This document shows, piece by piece, positions 1-7,746 of a stretch of DNA of 64,000 nt. Within the stretch, counting starts at the first letter, position 1. Each line of letters opens with the position of its first letter. The notes below the pieces were generated by a model, which saw only the letters and a program-made list of their open reading frames with translations, made no database searches and had not been told where the DNA came from. The stretch is from JAPXRI01 sp033813635 (lineage in GTDB: Bacteria > Bacillota > Clostridia > Oscillospirales > QAMX01): the NCBI GenBank assembly GCA_033813635.1, contig JAPXRI010000005.1, forward strand, positions 1-64,000. Direction: 5' to 3'. Position numbers and translations under genes: made by a program.

Positions 1-97
1 GGAATGGACACTTCCTTTCGGCTGATTGTTGTGTGGTAACTCAATCTTAACCGATGTGTCCCATTCTCGCACTATTTTTTTATCCACTGTCCAATAT

Positions 98-117
98 GTA
101 TTGTAGCGCTACAACAC
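98..117. promoter_or_regulatory. LacI-family-type operator palindrome
   Basis: Positions 101-114 read TTGTAGCGCTACAA, a perfect 14-bp palindrome with a central CG. The symmetry extends outward to 98-117 with one mismatched pair. This is the classic shape of a LacI/GalR-family operator or a cre-like site. It lies 26 bp upstream of the -35 box that would drive the sugar operon starting at 210. No LacI-family gene lies inside the window, so the regulator is unknown. Confidence 0.6.
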
Positions 118-143
118 GTTTTTCGGCAATCTTTTTTTATTGC

Positions 144-172
144 TTGAAAAACAGGATAAAATGTTGTATGCT
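144..172 (+). promoter_or_regulatory. Sigma-A-type promoter for the ThuA/Gfo operon
   Basis: A TTGAAA -35 box (144-149) and a TATGCT -10 box (167-172) are separated by exactly 17 bp. Transcription would start near 179 and leave about 30 nt before the ATG at 210. The operator at 98-117 lies just upstream. Confidence 0.5.
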
Positions 173-209
173 TATTTCGAAAAAACGCTTGAAGGAGATG
201 TTTTGGAGT

Positions 210-941
210 ATGGCCGAAAAGAAAAAAGCATTGATAGTCAAGGGCGGCTGGGAAGGACACGAACCCGGCCTCGTTGCGGCTCGTTTTAAGAGAATACTTG
301 AAAACGAGGGGCTGGAGGTAACGGTCGAGGATAAGCTCGAAGCGTTTTCCGACCTGGAGATGCTGATGGGGCTTCACCTGATCGTACCGATCTGGACCGG
401 CGGAAAGCTTGACGGCGGGCTCTGCAGAAACGTAAGCAGGGCCGTCGCGGCGGGCGTGGGCATGGCCGGCAACCACGGCGGCATGTGCGACGCGTTCCGC
501 GAGAATGTCGAGTGGCAGTTCATTACCGGCGGCAACTGGGTATCCCATCCGGGCGGAATCTGCGACTACACCGTCGAGATACGCAGAAACTCCTCGAGCC
601 CGATCGTCGAAGGCCTTAAGGATTTCCACGTGAGGAGCGAGCAGTATTACCTGCATGTGGACCCGGCGGTAGAGGTTCTCGCGACCACTCGTTTTCCGAA
701 CGTGACCTATTACCACAGCGCGAACAAAGCGGTCGACATGCCCGTGGTATGGACGAAAAAATGGGGCCACGGCAGGGTGTTCTACTCCTCCCTCGGCCAT
801 ACCGACAGCGTTTTCGTCGAATCGCCGACCTCTGAGGAGATTATGCGCCGCGGATTCCTGTGGGCGATCGAGGGAAAGGACATCGCGATAGAGAGGAAGC
901 TTGACCCCGGCGAATACGAAAATACCGCGAAGATGTTTTAA
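210..941 (+). CDS. ThuA-like domain protein
   Basis: A 243-residue protein with one ThuA domain, a glutamine-amidotransferase-like flavodoxin fold found in trehalose and other sugar-utilization operons. Visible family features are the N-terminal strand ALIVKGGWEGH (7-17), the GNHGGMCDAFR stretch (88-97) and the C-terminal GHGRVFYSSLGH block (187-198). The same frame is open from 54, but I start at ATG 210 because GAAGGAG lies at 191-197 and the upstream part overlaps the promoter. It is followed after 25 bp by a Gfo/Idh/MocA dehydrogenase and then a sugar isomerase, the usual partners of ThuA proteins in sugar or 3-keto-glycoside catabolism. The exact substrate and reaction cannot be read from the sequence. 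Confidence 0.85.
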   Translation: MAEKKKALIVKGGWEGHEPGLVAARFKRILENEGLEVTVEDKLEAFSDLEMLMGLHLIVPIWTGGKLDGGLCRNVSRAVAAGVGMAGNHGGMCDAFRENVEWQFITGGNWVSHPGGICDYTVEIRRNSSSPIVEGLKDFHVRSEQYYLHVDPAVEVLATTRFPNVTYYHSANKAVDMPVVWTKKWGHGRVFYSSLGHTDSVFVESPTSEEIMRRGFLWAIEGKDIAIERKLDPGEYENTAKMF

Positions 942-966
942 AATTTAATAAGAAAGGGAGAAGCAT

Positions 967-2073
967 ATGAAAAAAGTCACCGTCGGAATTGTGGGAAACG
1001 GAAACATCAGCCCGATCTATCTCAAGAACCTGACGACTGTATTCAACAACATCGTCTACCTCAAGGGTGTGTGCGACCTTATCCCGGAGCGCAGCGCGAA
1101 GGCCGCGGCGGACTGGAAGGTCCCCGTGATCTACAAGACGATGTACGATATGTTCGAGGACCCGGAGATTGAAATCGTAGTCAACTTAACGACGCCGAAG
1201 CAGCACTACGGCGTCGCAATCGAAGCGCTCCGCCACGGCAAGAACACCCACAGCGAAAAACCGATGAGCGTCAACCGCGAAGACGCAAAGGAGCTTTTTG
1301 ACCTCGCAAAAGAAAAAGGCCTTCTTATCGGCGTCGCTCCGGACACCTTCATGGGCGCCGGCATACAGACCTCGAGAAAGCTGATCGACGACGGGTATAT
1401 CGGCAGACCGATCGCGGCGGCGGCGTATATGACCTGCCACGGGCATGAGTCCTGGCATCCGGATCCCGAGTTTTACTATGAGGTCGGCGGCGGCCCGATG
1501 CTGGACATGGGACCATATTACACAACCGCGCTGATCAACCTTTTAGGCCCGGTCAAGTCGATTATGGGCTATTCTCGAAAGATGTTCGACACCCGCACCA
1601 TCACCAGCCCGGGCAAGTACGGCAAGGTGATTCCGGTGGAGGTCGACACGCACGTCGCCGGAACGATGGAATTTGCATCGGGGGTAATCGGCACGATGAT
1701 TATGTCCTTCGATATGTGGCGCGCCCAGCACCCGTGCATAGAGATTTACGGAACCGAGGGCACGATAGAGGTGCCCGACCCCAACGGCTTCGGGGGCCCG
1801 GTGAGACTTTCCCGCGGCAAGGGCGAGTATTACGAGATCCCGCTCGCCCATATCTATTCGGAGAACAGCCGCGGCATAGCGGTCGCGGATATGGCGATGG
1901 CTCTCCGCACCGGCAGACCGCACCGGGCCAGCGGCGAGCTCGCGTTCCACGCGCTCGACGTTATGCTCGGCTTTGGCGACAGCTCCGAGTCAGGCAGACG
2001 CTACGACCTCGTCACGACCTGCGCCCGCCCCGCGCCGCTGCCCACTGACCTTATCCCGGGATACCTTGACTAA
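967..2073 (+). CDS. Gfo/Idh/MocA family NAD(P)-dependent oxidoreductase
   Basis: A 368-residue cytosolic dehydrogenase. The N-terminal Rossmann fold carries GIVGNGNIS (7-15) for NAD(P) binding. The family EKP motif is at 97-99, its lysine being the usual catalytic/cofactor-binding residue, and the C-terminal domain has GGGPMLDMGPYY (174-185), which includes the conserved D and Y. It is preceded by AAAGGGAG and sits second in the ThuA operon. In related operons such enzymes oxidise or reduce a sugar, inositol or 3-keto-glycoside. The substrate here is inferred only as a sugar-like polyol. Confidence 0.88.
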   Translation: MKKVTVGIVGNGNISPIYLKNLTTVFNNIVYLKGVCDLIPERSAKAAADWKVPVIYKTMYDMFEDPEIEIVVNLTTPKQHYGVAIEALRHGKNTHSEKPMSVNREDAKELFDLAKEKGLLIGVAPDTFMGAGIQTSRKLIDDGYIGRPIAAAAYMTCHGHESWHPDPEFYYEVGGGPMLDMGPYYTTALINLLGPVKSIMGYSRKMFDTRTITSPGKYGKVIPVEVDTHVAGTMEFASGVIGTMIMSFDMWRAQHPCIEIYGTEGTIEVPDPNGFGGPVRLSRGKGEYYEIPLAHIYSENSRGIAVADMAMALRTGRPHRASGELAFHALDVMLGFGDSSESGRRYDLVTTCARPAPLPTDLIPGYLD

Positions 2074-2111
2074 AAGCAGAGCAGCTTTTCAAATTTGGAA
2101 TGGAGATTGAC

Positions 2112-2975
2112 ATGAGCAAGTTTATTATATCCGGTTTTGCCGACGAAATAGACCCGTACCTCGACAGACAGATGGACGTGCTCGACGGGCTTGGCATACG
2201 CTATATCGAAATCAGGGGCGCGGACGCTAGAAACGTCTCGAAGCTCACCGAGGAGGAAGCGGAGGAGATGGCGAGGCGCCTGTCGGCCCGCGGATACCGC
2301 ATATCAGCTATCGGCTCGCCGATAGGAAAAATAAAGGTGACCGACGACTTTGAGCCCCACCTCGCGCTGTTCAAGCACTGCGTGAAGCTGGCGAAAATTT
2401 TCGGCACGAAATACATCCGCATGTTCAGCTTCTATCCCCCAGAGGGCGGCAGAATAGAGGACTACCGCGATGAGGTGATGCGCCGCTGGGAGAGCTTTCT
2501 GATCGCGGCCGAGGGCAGCGGCGTAACCCTTCTCCACGAAAACGAAAAGGCGATCTACGGCGACGTGGCCGAGAGATGCCTTGACCTCGCCGAAACCCTC
2601 GGCATCGGGCTTATCTTCGACCCGGCCAACTTTATCCAGAGCGGCGTGGAGACCTACCCCTATGCGTTCGATCTGCTCCGCAAGCATATCAGATACATGC
2701 ACGTCAAGGACGCGCTGAAGGCGGACGGGAGCGTGATGCCCTCCGGTTACGGTGACGGCGGCCTTAAAAATATCATCGCCGGCCTGGACGCGCAGGGCTT
2801 CGAGGGCTTTTTATCCCTTGAACCCCACCTCGGCCACTTCCAGGGCTTCGCCGAGCTTGAGCCGATGAGCAAGACGAACATGATGGAGGAGGGCGGCCCG
2901 AAGTCCTATACGATCGCGGCGGAATCCCTGTTTAAAATACTAAACGAGCTCGGGATCAAGCCCGCGCTGGAATAG
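2112..2975 (+). CDS. Sugar phosphate isomerase/epimerase (xylose isomerase-like TIM barrel)
   Basis: A 287-residue member of the AP-endonuclease-2/xylose-isomerase-like family. The expected metal ligands are visible: E143 in LHENE, D170 in IFDPANF, H197 in YMHVKDA and E237 in LSLEPHL. An ATG also exists at 2100, but its first codons contain GGAG (2102-2105), which sits 6 nt before ATG 2112, so I use the latter. It is the third gene of the ThuA/Gfo operon and ends before a strong two-way terminator. The likely role is isomerisation, epimerisation or C-O lyase chemistry on the sugar handled by the oxidoreductase upstream. Confidence 0.85.
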   Translation: MSKFIISGFADEIDPYLDRQMDVLDGLGIRYIEIRGADARNVSKLTEEEAEEMARRLSARGYRISAIGSPIGKIKVTDDFEPHLALFKHCVKLAKIFGTKYIRMFSFYPPEGGRIEDYRDEVMRRWESFLIAAEGSGVTLLHENEKAIYGDVAERCLDLAETLGIGLIFDPANFIQSGVETYPYAFDLLRKHIRYMHVKDALKADGSVMPSGYGDGGLKNIIAGLDAQGFEGFLSLEPHLGHFQGFAELEPMSKTNMMEEGGPKSYTIAAESLFKILNELGIKPALE

Positions 2976-3011
2976 CGCATTTTGCCTCTACGCAAGGGCA
3001 TCGCACTAAAA

Positions 3012-3047
3012 GCGGCGGCAAAACGTATAAACACGTTTTGCCGCCGC
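3012..3047. terminator. Bidirectional intrinsic terminator
   Basis: A perfect 15-bp inverted repeat (3012-3026 with 3033-3047) around a 6-nt loop, GC-rich at the base. It lies between two convergent genes. A TTTTAG tract follows on the minus strand and a T-rich stretch on the plus strand, so it can end both transcripts. Confidence 0.85.
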
Positions 3048-3070
3048 AGTTTGTTGAGAATTTTAAAAGC

Positions 3071-3760
3071 TTACAGCGCGGACTTTTTCTCGTCGTCTTC
3101 CCTGTTGGATTCTAAAAGCCGCATCTGCAGCTTGATCTGCGTCAGGCGCGCATAGCTTTCCGCGTCGAAGTTAAAAAGCCCCGACAGCGTTTCGCTTCCC
3201 GTATCCCCGGAGGATGCGTAAATTGGTCTTTCTTTGGCTTGGACGGTACCCGCGGTGAGCTCGCTGCCGCAGAAAGACATCACCCTTGCGACATAGCTCT
3301 GCGTCTCTTTGAACGGTGGAATCCCGCCGTATTTTATCACATTTCCGGCCCCTGCGTTATACGCGGCTAGCGCAAGCTCGGTGTTTCCGCCGAAATCGCT
3401 CAGCAGCCGGCTTAACAGCTTGGCCCCGCCCATGATGTTCTGCTCGGGGTCGTAGGCGTCCGTGACGCCGAGGGACTCCGCCGTGGAGGGCATCAGCTGC
3501 ATTATGCCCATCGCCCCGCAGGCGGACGTGGCGGAGGGGTTGAAATTGGATTCCGTTTTCGCGACGGCCTTTAGAAGACTGACGGGCACGTTGTATTTTA
3601 CGGAGGCGGACTCAAACAGGGCGTCAAGATCGACGGACGCCGTGTTTAGAGAGTCGTCGAGAACGCTCGCAAAATTTCCGCTGCCCGCGGTACCGTTTGA
3701 ACCCGTCCGCAGGTCGTAATCCTTTGCCACGCCGTTAAAAGCGATGCCGTTTATTGACAT
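3071..3760 (-). CDS. Lytic transglycosylase (SLT domain)
   Basis: A 229-residue protein with a goose-lysozyme/SLT transglycosylase domain at about 45-165. Hallmarks are the catalytic glutamate E70 in AKTESNFNP, GAMGIMQLMP (82-91) and AAYNAG (132-137). Such enzymes cleave the MurNAc-GlcNAc bond of peptidoglycan. The start at 3760 is chosen because AAAGGAG lies 6 nt upstream; the frame is open further, to 3823, but without a ribosome binding site. The first 40 residues are Gly/Ser/Asn-rich and hydrophilic, with no signal peptide or membrane helix, which is odd for a wall enzyme. Release by flagellar-type export or by lysis is possible. It ends with a charged tail (SNREDDEKK). Confidence 0.88.
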   Translation of the reverse strand: MSINGIAFNGVAKDYDLRTGSNGTAGSGNFASVLDDSLNTASVDLDALFESASVKYNVPVSLLKAVAKTESNFNPSATSACGAMGIMQLMPSTAESLGVTDAYDPEQNIMGGAKLLSRLLSDFGGNTELALAAYNAGAGNVIKYGGIPPFKETQSYVARVMSFCGSELTAGTVQAKERPIYASSGDTGSETLSGLFNFDAESYARLTQIKLQMRLLESNREDDEKKSAL

Positions 3761-3943
3761 GATCCGCTCCTTTGTTCTCTTTCCGGTTTGCGTAAATACG
3801 CTCGGTTTTATTTCACTGCCCATACCCGTGGGTTGAATTTCAAACCGACGCCGGGATTTCGATCAGCCGGCAGCATATACGGCGGCGGTTAGAATTTCAG
3901 TTAAAATCAGACCTCGGCATCATATCAATACCTCGGTCCTGTT

Positions 3944-4029
3944 TGGTGCCGCTGGCCGGACTTGAACCGGCACGGTATCACTACCTGCGGATTTTAAGTC
4001 CGCTACGTCTGCCATTTCGTCACAGCGGC
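3944..4029 (-). tRNA. tRNA-Leu (anticodon TAA)
   Basis: The minus strand folds as an 86-nt class II tRNA. The acceptor stem GCCGCTG pairs with CAGCGGC, followed by discriminator A and an encoded CCA end (3944-3946). The anticodon arm GCGGACTTAAAATCCGC carries TAA, there is a long variable arm, and the T-loop reads GGTTCAAGTCC. A consensus promoter lies just upstream. Confidence 0.95.
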
Positions 4030-4045
4030 AAATTTATCACATGTT

Positions 4046-4074
4046 ATAGTAACATATCCGCACGCTGTTGTCAA
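4046..4074 (-). promoter_or_regulatory. Promoter of tRNA-Leu
   Basis: On the minus strand TTGACA (4069-4074) and TACTAT (4046-4051) are separated by exactly 17 bp, placing the start about 10 nt upstream of the mature tRNA 5' end at 4029. Confidence 0.85.
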
Positions 4075-4228
4075 GCCGAAAAAACTGCCTGCTTTTGGTC
4101 TGCGACCTGAAGGGCAAAGCGCTGGAATGATGCCGCGGCTTAACATTCGGATTTTCAAAAAAGGATGTGTAATCTGCGCACGCTTTCTGATTGTGTAAAA
4201 ATCTGTGTAAAAATTTGGTAAAAACTGA

Positions 4229-4257
4229 TTAACACCGCCCCCTCCCGGTGCTATTAT
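4229..4257 (+). promoter_or_regulatory. Promoter of the DUF4234 gene
   Basis: TTAACA (4229-4234) and TATTAT (4252-4257) are 17 bp apart. The spacer itself holds a small inverted repeat (CACCG and CGGTG). Transcription would begin near 4264, leaving about 35 nt of leader. Confidence 0.55.
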
Positions 4258-4299
4258 TGAAAATGGTTAAAGACATATATAAATAAGGAGGGTGTAAAA

Positions 4300-4770
4300 A
4301 TGGAAAACAATCAAGGTACTCAGATCCCCGTAAATCCGCAGCCGCCGGTCTATGCGCCGCAGCCGATGCCGGTGGGCCAGCTGAAGACGAACCGCGGTCT
4401 TCTTAAGCTGATTCTCCTGAGCATTATAACACTCGGCATCTATCCGATCGTTTTTTACTCCGGCATTTCAACCGACATAAATATCATCGCTAGCCGCTAC
4501 GACGGCAAGAAGACGATGCACTATTGTCTTTTACTGTTTGTTGTCGGGCCGATTACCCTCGGCATCGCCACCCTTGTATGGTTTCACAGGATTTCAAACC
4601 GTATCGGTGGAGAACTGAGACGGAGAGGCGTCCCCTACAGCTTCGGAGCGAGCGATTTTTGGCTTTGGAACATCATCGGCTCGCTGATTGTCGTAGGACC
4701 GTTTATCTATATTCATAAATTCGCCACCGCGATGAACAGGCTTGCCGAAAATTACAACATAAGAGGGTAA
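4300..4770 (+). CDS. DUF4234 membrane protein
   Basis: A 156-residue protein with a Pro/Gln-rich N-terminal tail (about 1-27) followed by a DUF4234 domain. Three hydrophobic segments lie at roughly 31-53, 78-98 and 125-145, so it should be an inner-membrane protein with a cytosolic tail. The motif LGIYPIVFY at the end of the first helix is typical of the family. A strong AAGGAGGG site precedes the ATG. It has its own promoter and terminator and appears monocistronic. The function of the family is not established. Confidence 0.85.
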   Translation: MENNQGTQIPVNPQPPVYAPQPMPVGQLKTNRGLLKLILLSIITLGIYPIVFYSGISTDINIIASRYDGKKTMHYCLLLFVVGPITLGIATLVWFHRISNRIGGELRRRGVPYSFGASDFWLWNIIGSLIVVGPFIYIHKFATAMNRLAENYNIRG

Positions 4771-4786
4771 AGCCTTAAAACGAATC

Positions 4787-4828
4787 AAAAGCTCCGTGCG
4801 CGGACCCGAATCCGCGCACGGAGCTTTT
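4787..4828. terminator. Bidirectional intrinsic terminator
   Basis: A perfect 18-bp inverted repeat (4787-4804 with 4811-4828) with a 6-nt loop, flanked by AAAA on one side and TTTT on the other. It separates the DUF4234 gene from the convergent BceR/BceB relic and can work in both directions. Confidence 0.9.
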
Positions 4829-4897
4829 GTTATCGCAGGGTATAGTCGGTCAGACAACCGATTTCGCATATAAAGACGGAAGAAACGGCCGGAAGGT

Positions 4898-5296
4898 TCA
4901 TTTCACGATTCTGTAGTAAGTCCTCGCGGTGAGCGCGTAGACCGCGGCGTAGACGAGGGCGTAAACCGCGACGGTGCCGGCGGTGCAGAGGAGCGTCAGC
5001 GGGATGTTGACGAGATTCAGCGCGGCGAGCAGCCGGGTCATCATATTGTCCGCCGCGGAGGAGATGAAGATAACGGGTACCTTTGAGATCTCCCGAATCT
5101 TCGCGCACCAGTAAAACCCGGAGTAGAACGGCAGCGCGATATCAAGAAGCACAAGCTGGGGTGCGGTCTTGACGAAAAGGGGCATAATGTCGGAAAGGTC
5201 CTCCGCGCAGCACGCCTCGAAGCCCCATTTCCGCAGGTGCCCGGCGAGCGCCCGGGCGATAACCGCGTCGTCTTCAACAATCAAAATATTTACCAT
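4898..5296 (-). pseudogene. In-frame fusion relic of a BceR-like response regulator and a BceB-like permease tail
   Basis: The open frame encodes 132 residues from two unrelated proteins. Residues 1-84 are the start of an OmpR-type receiver domain of the BceR kind, with acidic pocket D9/D10, phospho-acceptor D52 in LVLLDIALPFYSGFYWC, and K72-V-P-V-I-F. Residues from about 86 to 132 are a hydrophobic helix ending ALTARTYYRIVK, the typical C-terminus of BceB/FtsX-type ABC permeases. The rest of the regulator, its DNA-binding domain, the kinase, the ATPase and most of the permease are missing. The simplest reading is a single internal deletion of a bceR-bceS-bceA-bceB operon that happened to keep frame, with the junction at about 5038-5047. 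It is very unlikely to work as either parent protein. The start ATG at 5296 has AGGCGG upstream. Confidence 0.75.
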
Positions 5297-5379
5297 AAAT
5301 ACCGCCTGATTTGCCTGCTGACTTACGAAAATTATAACATAAAAGCCGGGACTGTGCAAACGGAGCTGACGATTTCGGG

Positions 5380-5408
5380 TTGATTTATCCCGGCGCGACG
5401 TATATAAT
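5380..5408 (+). promoter_or_regulatory. Promoter of the sugar isomerase gene
   Basis: TTGATT (5380-5385) and a perfect TATAAT (5403-5408) are 17 bp apart. The predicted start near 5415 makes the upstream ATG at 5422 nearly leaderless and supports the GTG at 5443 as the true start. Confidence 0.75.
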
Positions 5409-5442
5409 ATAGCTAAAATAAATGTTTTTGGGGTGTTTTAAA

Positions 5443-6261
5443 GTGATAAAGGTCGGAGTGCTGGTCGGACTTGGAAATATCAGGGAAAATCTGGAGAGGG
5501 CGAAGAGCCACGGCTTTGAATGCGCGCAGATCTGCTCCTGGGATATCGGCAGCTTCACCGACGACCTCGCGCGGGAGGTCAGATCGGCGATAGCGGACAC
5601 CGGCGTTGCGGTGAAGACCTTTTGGTGCGGCTGGCCCGGCCCGGCGGCCTGGAATTTTACCGACGGTCCGCTAACCCTCGGCCTCGTCCCGGAGGCGTAC
5701 AGGCACGTGCGCACCGAGGCGCTTTTAAAGGGCGTCGACTTCGCGGAGAAATGCGGCATAATGCAAATCGCGACCCACGCCGGTTTTCTCCCGGAAGACA
5801 TGAACGACAGGCTCTACACCGGTACCCTCGTCGCGTTAAAGCAGATTGTAAGGGTCTGCCGGAGAAGGGATATGTATTTCCTGTTTGAGACCGGCCAGGA
5901 GACCCCGACGACGCTGCTCCGTACAATCGAGGACCTGGGCGGCGACAACGTCGGCATTAATTTTGACACGGGCAATATTATTCTCTACGGAAAGGGCAAC
6001 CCCGTAGACGCGCTGGACGTGTTCGGCAGGTATGTCCGGGATTTCCACTGCAAGGACGGTTTGTACCCGACGGACGGGCGCAACCTGGGCGTGGAGCGCG
6101 CCCTCGGAGAGGGCAAGGTCGACTGGCTCAAGCTTATAAAAAAACTGAAGGAATTAAATTACGACGGCCCGATGACGATTGAGCGCGAAATCAGCGGACC
6201 GAAGCAGACGGAGGACATCCTGAAGGCAAAAATGCTTTTGGAGGAACTTCTCGCGAAATAA
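5443..6261 (+). CDS. Sugar phosphate isomerase/epimerase
   Basis: A 272-residue TIM-barrel enzyme of the xylose-isomerase-like family. Metal-binding residues can be placed at E149 (FLFETGQ), D175 (INFDTGN), H202 (DFHCKD) and E247 (MTIERE). The start is GTG 5443, preceded by GGGGTG; an ATG at 5422 lies only 7 nt after the predicted transcription start. It has its own promoter and is followed after 33 bp by the DUF3810 gene. It is clearly divergent from the isomerase at 2112. The substrate is unknown, probably a ketose or keto-glycoside. Confidence 0.85.
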   Translation: MIKVGVLVGLGNIRENLERAKSHGFECAQICSWDIGSFTDDLAREVRSAIADTGVAVKTFWCGWPGPAAWNFTDGPLTLGLVPEAYRHVRTEALLKGVDFAEKCGIMQIATHAGFLPEDMNDRLYTGTLVALKQIVRVCRRRDMYFLFETGQETPTTLLRTIEDLGGDNVGINFDTGNIILYGKGNPVDALDVFGRYVRDFHCKDGLYPTDGRNLGVERALGEGKVDWLKLIKKLKELNYDGPMTIEREISGPKQTEDILKAKMLLEELLAK

Positions 6262-6294
6262 ATAAAAAACGGATTGGGAAAAGGGTGAGCGCGG

Positions 6295-7419
6295 ATGAGG
6301 ACCGCAGGCGGCGGCGCAAGAAACGAAAAACTGAAAAAAGTAGACAGCAGCAGGCTCGGCGGGCTTATTATCGCTATCTTAACCCTTGCGGCGGTGTTCG
6401 CGATCCTATGCGCCGCCGCGAAGTTCCGCCCGGAGCTTGTGGAGAGGCTGTACCGCCCGTTTTCCCGCTTTGTCCTATATTGGCTCGCCTACGCGTTCAG
6501 TTTCGTTCCGTTTTCGGCCGCCGAGATTTTGCTGTACCTCGCGGTTGCGCTCTGTTTCGTGGCGGTTGTCAGGCTGGTCTACGTGCTGATCACCGGGCCG
6601 AGGCGGCTTTTATACTTTACGAGATTCGTCCTCTGGGCGGTCATTGTCGCGGAGATCTTCGGTCTGGTTTTTTATGCGTTCTGGGGCTTAAATTACCAGG
6701 CCGAACCGCTGTCCGCGACGCTTGCGCTGGACGTCAGAGCGAGGGATAAGGCCGAGCTTGTGGCGCTGAACGAATACCTGGTTGAAAAGGCGAACGCCTA
6801 CGCCGAGCTTATTCCCCGGGGGGAGGACGGCTACCCGGAGGAGATCGGCTTTACGAAACTCGCCGCGAAGGTCGCCGAATGCTTTGGCGAATACACCGGA
6901 AGAAAAGAGCTGCCGGCCAAATATGTGCTGGCGTCGAGGCTTTTGTCCTACACCGGGATAACCGGGATTTTTATCCCATACACCGGCGAGGCCAACGTAA
7001 ACGCGGACAACGTGTGCTCGGACCTCCCGTTCTGCATCGCCCACGAGATGTCCCACCGGTACGTGGTGGCTCCCGAGGATGAGGCGAACTTCTTCGCCTT
7101 CTATATCCTCCGCGGCGCGTCGGACCCGTATCTCGCGTACAGCGCTTACCTCGCCGCGATCCGTTACTGCCAGAACGCGCTGTACGATACGGACTACGAG
7201 GCCTTCGCTAGGATTTATAGCATGTACAGCGACAACATGAGAAAGGACCTTATGCAGTATAAAACCCACTGGGAGAAGTACGACGGCCGGCTCGCGGACG
7301 TTTCGGCCGCGGTGAACGACGAATACCTAAAGCTTCAGGGCGAAGAGGACGGCGTCGGGAGCTACGACAGAATGGTCGACCTGATGCTCGCCTGGTACGC
7401 GGAGGGCGGCGCGAAATAG
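6295..7419 (+). CDS. DUF3810 family membrane metallopeptidase-like protein
   Basis: A 374-residue protein with an N-terminal membrane domain (hydrophobic segments at about 22-42, 60-100 and 108-132) and a C-terminal DUF3810 domain. The domain carries CIAHEMSHRYVVAPEDEANFFAFY, with H250, E251 and H254 forming an HExxH-like zinc site and E263 nine residues later as a possible third ligand. This arrangement suggests a membrane-bound zinc protease facing one side of the membrane, but no activity has been shown for the family as far as I know. The ATG at 6295 follows AAAGGGTG. It may be co-transcribed with the isomerase upstream. Confidence 0.85.
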   Translation: MRTAGGGARNEKLKKVDSSRLGGLIIAILTLAAVFAILCAAAKFRPELVERLYRPFSRFVLYWLAYAFSFVPFSAAEILLYLAVALCFVAVVRLVYVLITGPRRLLYFTRFVLWAVIVAEIFGLVFYAFWGLNYQAEPLSATLALDVRARDKAELVALNEYLVEKANAYAELIPRGEDGYPEEIGFTKLAAKVAECFGEYTGRKELPAKYVLASRLLSYTGITGIFIPYTGEANVNADNVCSDLPFCIAHEMSHRYVVAPEDEANFFAFYILRGASDPYLAYSAYLAAIRYCQNALYDTDYEAFARIYSMYSDNMRKDLMQYKTHWEKYDGRLADVSAAVNDEYLKLQGEEDGVGSYDRMVDLMLAWYAEGGAK

Positions 7420-7515
7420 CGCGCTTTTTTCGGACGGCGCGGAAAAATATGAGTTGTTTTAATTTTATTAACAAATATCCGTATTATTTTTTTACAAATA
7501 GATGATAATATAGGT

Positions 7516-7645
7516 GCATAGAGATTCCGAAGGCAATGCTTTTGAATCTCTAACCCCCTCCTTTCTATTTTTCTGTTTTGTGCACTGATATATGTTGCAC
7601 GCATTTGGGTTGAACAGTGATAGTTCAACCCGCTTTCCTTTTTTA
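7516..7645 (+). ncRNA. Candidate small RNA with an anti-Shine-Dalgarno segment
   Basis: No protein is encoded here. A first hairpin has an 8-bp stem (7520-7527 with 7544-7551). It is followed by a pyrimidine-rich single-stranded stretch, CCCCCTCCTTTCTA (about 7554-7567), whose last 11 bases, CCTCCTTTCTA, match the 3' end of 16S rRNA as I remember it. A second 9-bp hairpin (7607-7631) with a T-run forms a terminator. An AT-rich GATAAT/TAATAT box at 7504-7511 could be the -10, but no good -35 is seen. The alternative is that this is only the 3' untranslated region of the DUF3810 gene. Confidence 0.4.
7607..7645 (+). terminator. Intrinsic terminator
   Basis: A perfect 9-bp stem (GGGTTGAAC at 7607-7615 with GTTCAACCC at 7623-7631) with a 7-nt loop, followed by a T-rich tail ending in TTTTTT. 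It is about 190 nt past the DUF3810 stop and defines the 3' end of the candidate small RNA. Confidence 0.8.
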
Positions 7646-7711
7646 GGCGAAAAATGCGGGAGCTATCGGCGGGTTTTAACTCCGACAAGCCGGGAGCGGA
7701 TATAAAAATAG

Positions 7712-7733
7712 CGCCTGCCGAATTCGGCAGGCG
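7712..7733 (-). terminator. Intrinsic terminator of the Noc/ParB gene
   Basis: A perfect 22-bp palindrome (9-bp arms around AATT when folded) directly after the minus-strand gene ending at 7747. TTTT lies on the plus side and CTATTTTTAT on the minus side, so it can act in both directions. Confidence 0.75.
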
Positions 7734-7746
7734 TTTTGCATTTGAA

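Noticed and set aside
54..209. N-terminal extension of the ThuA-like protein
   Set aside because: It overlaps the operator and promoter, has no binding site and is cysteine/phenylalanine-rich, unlike the family.
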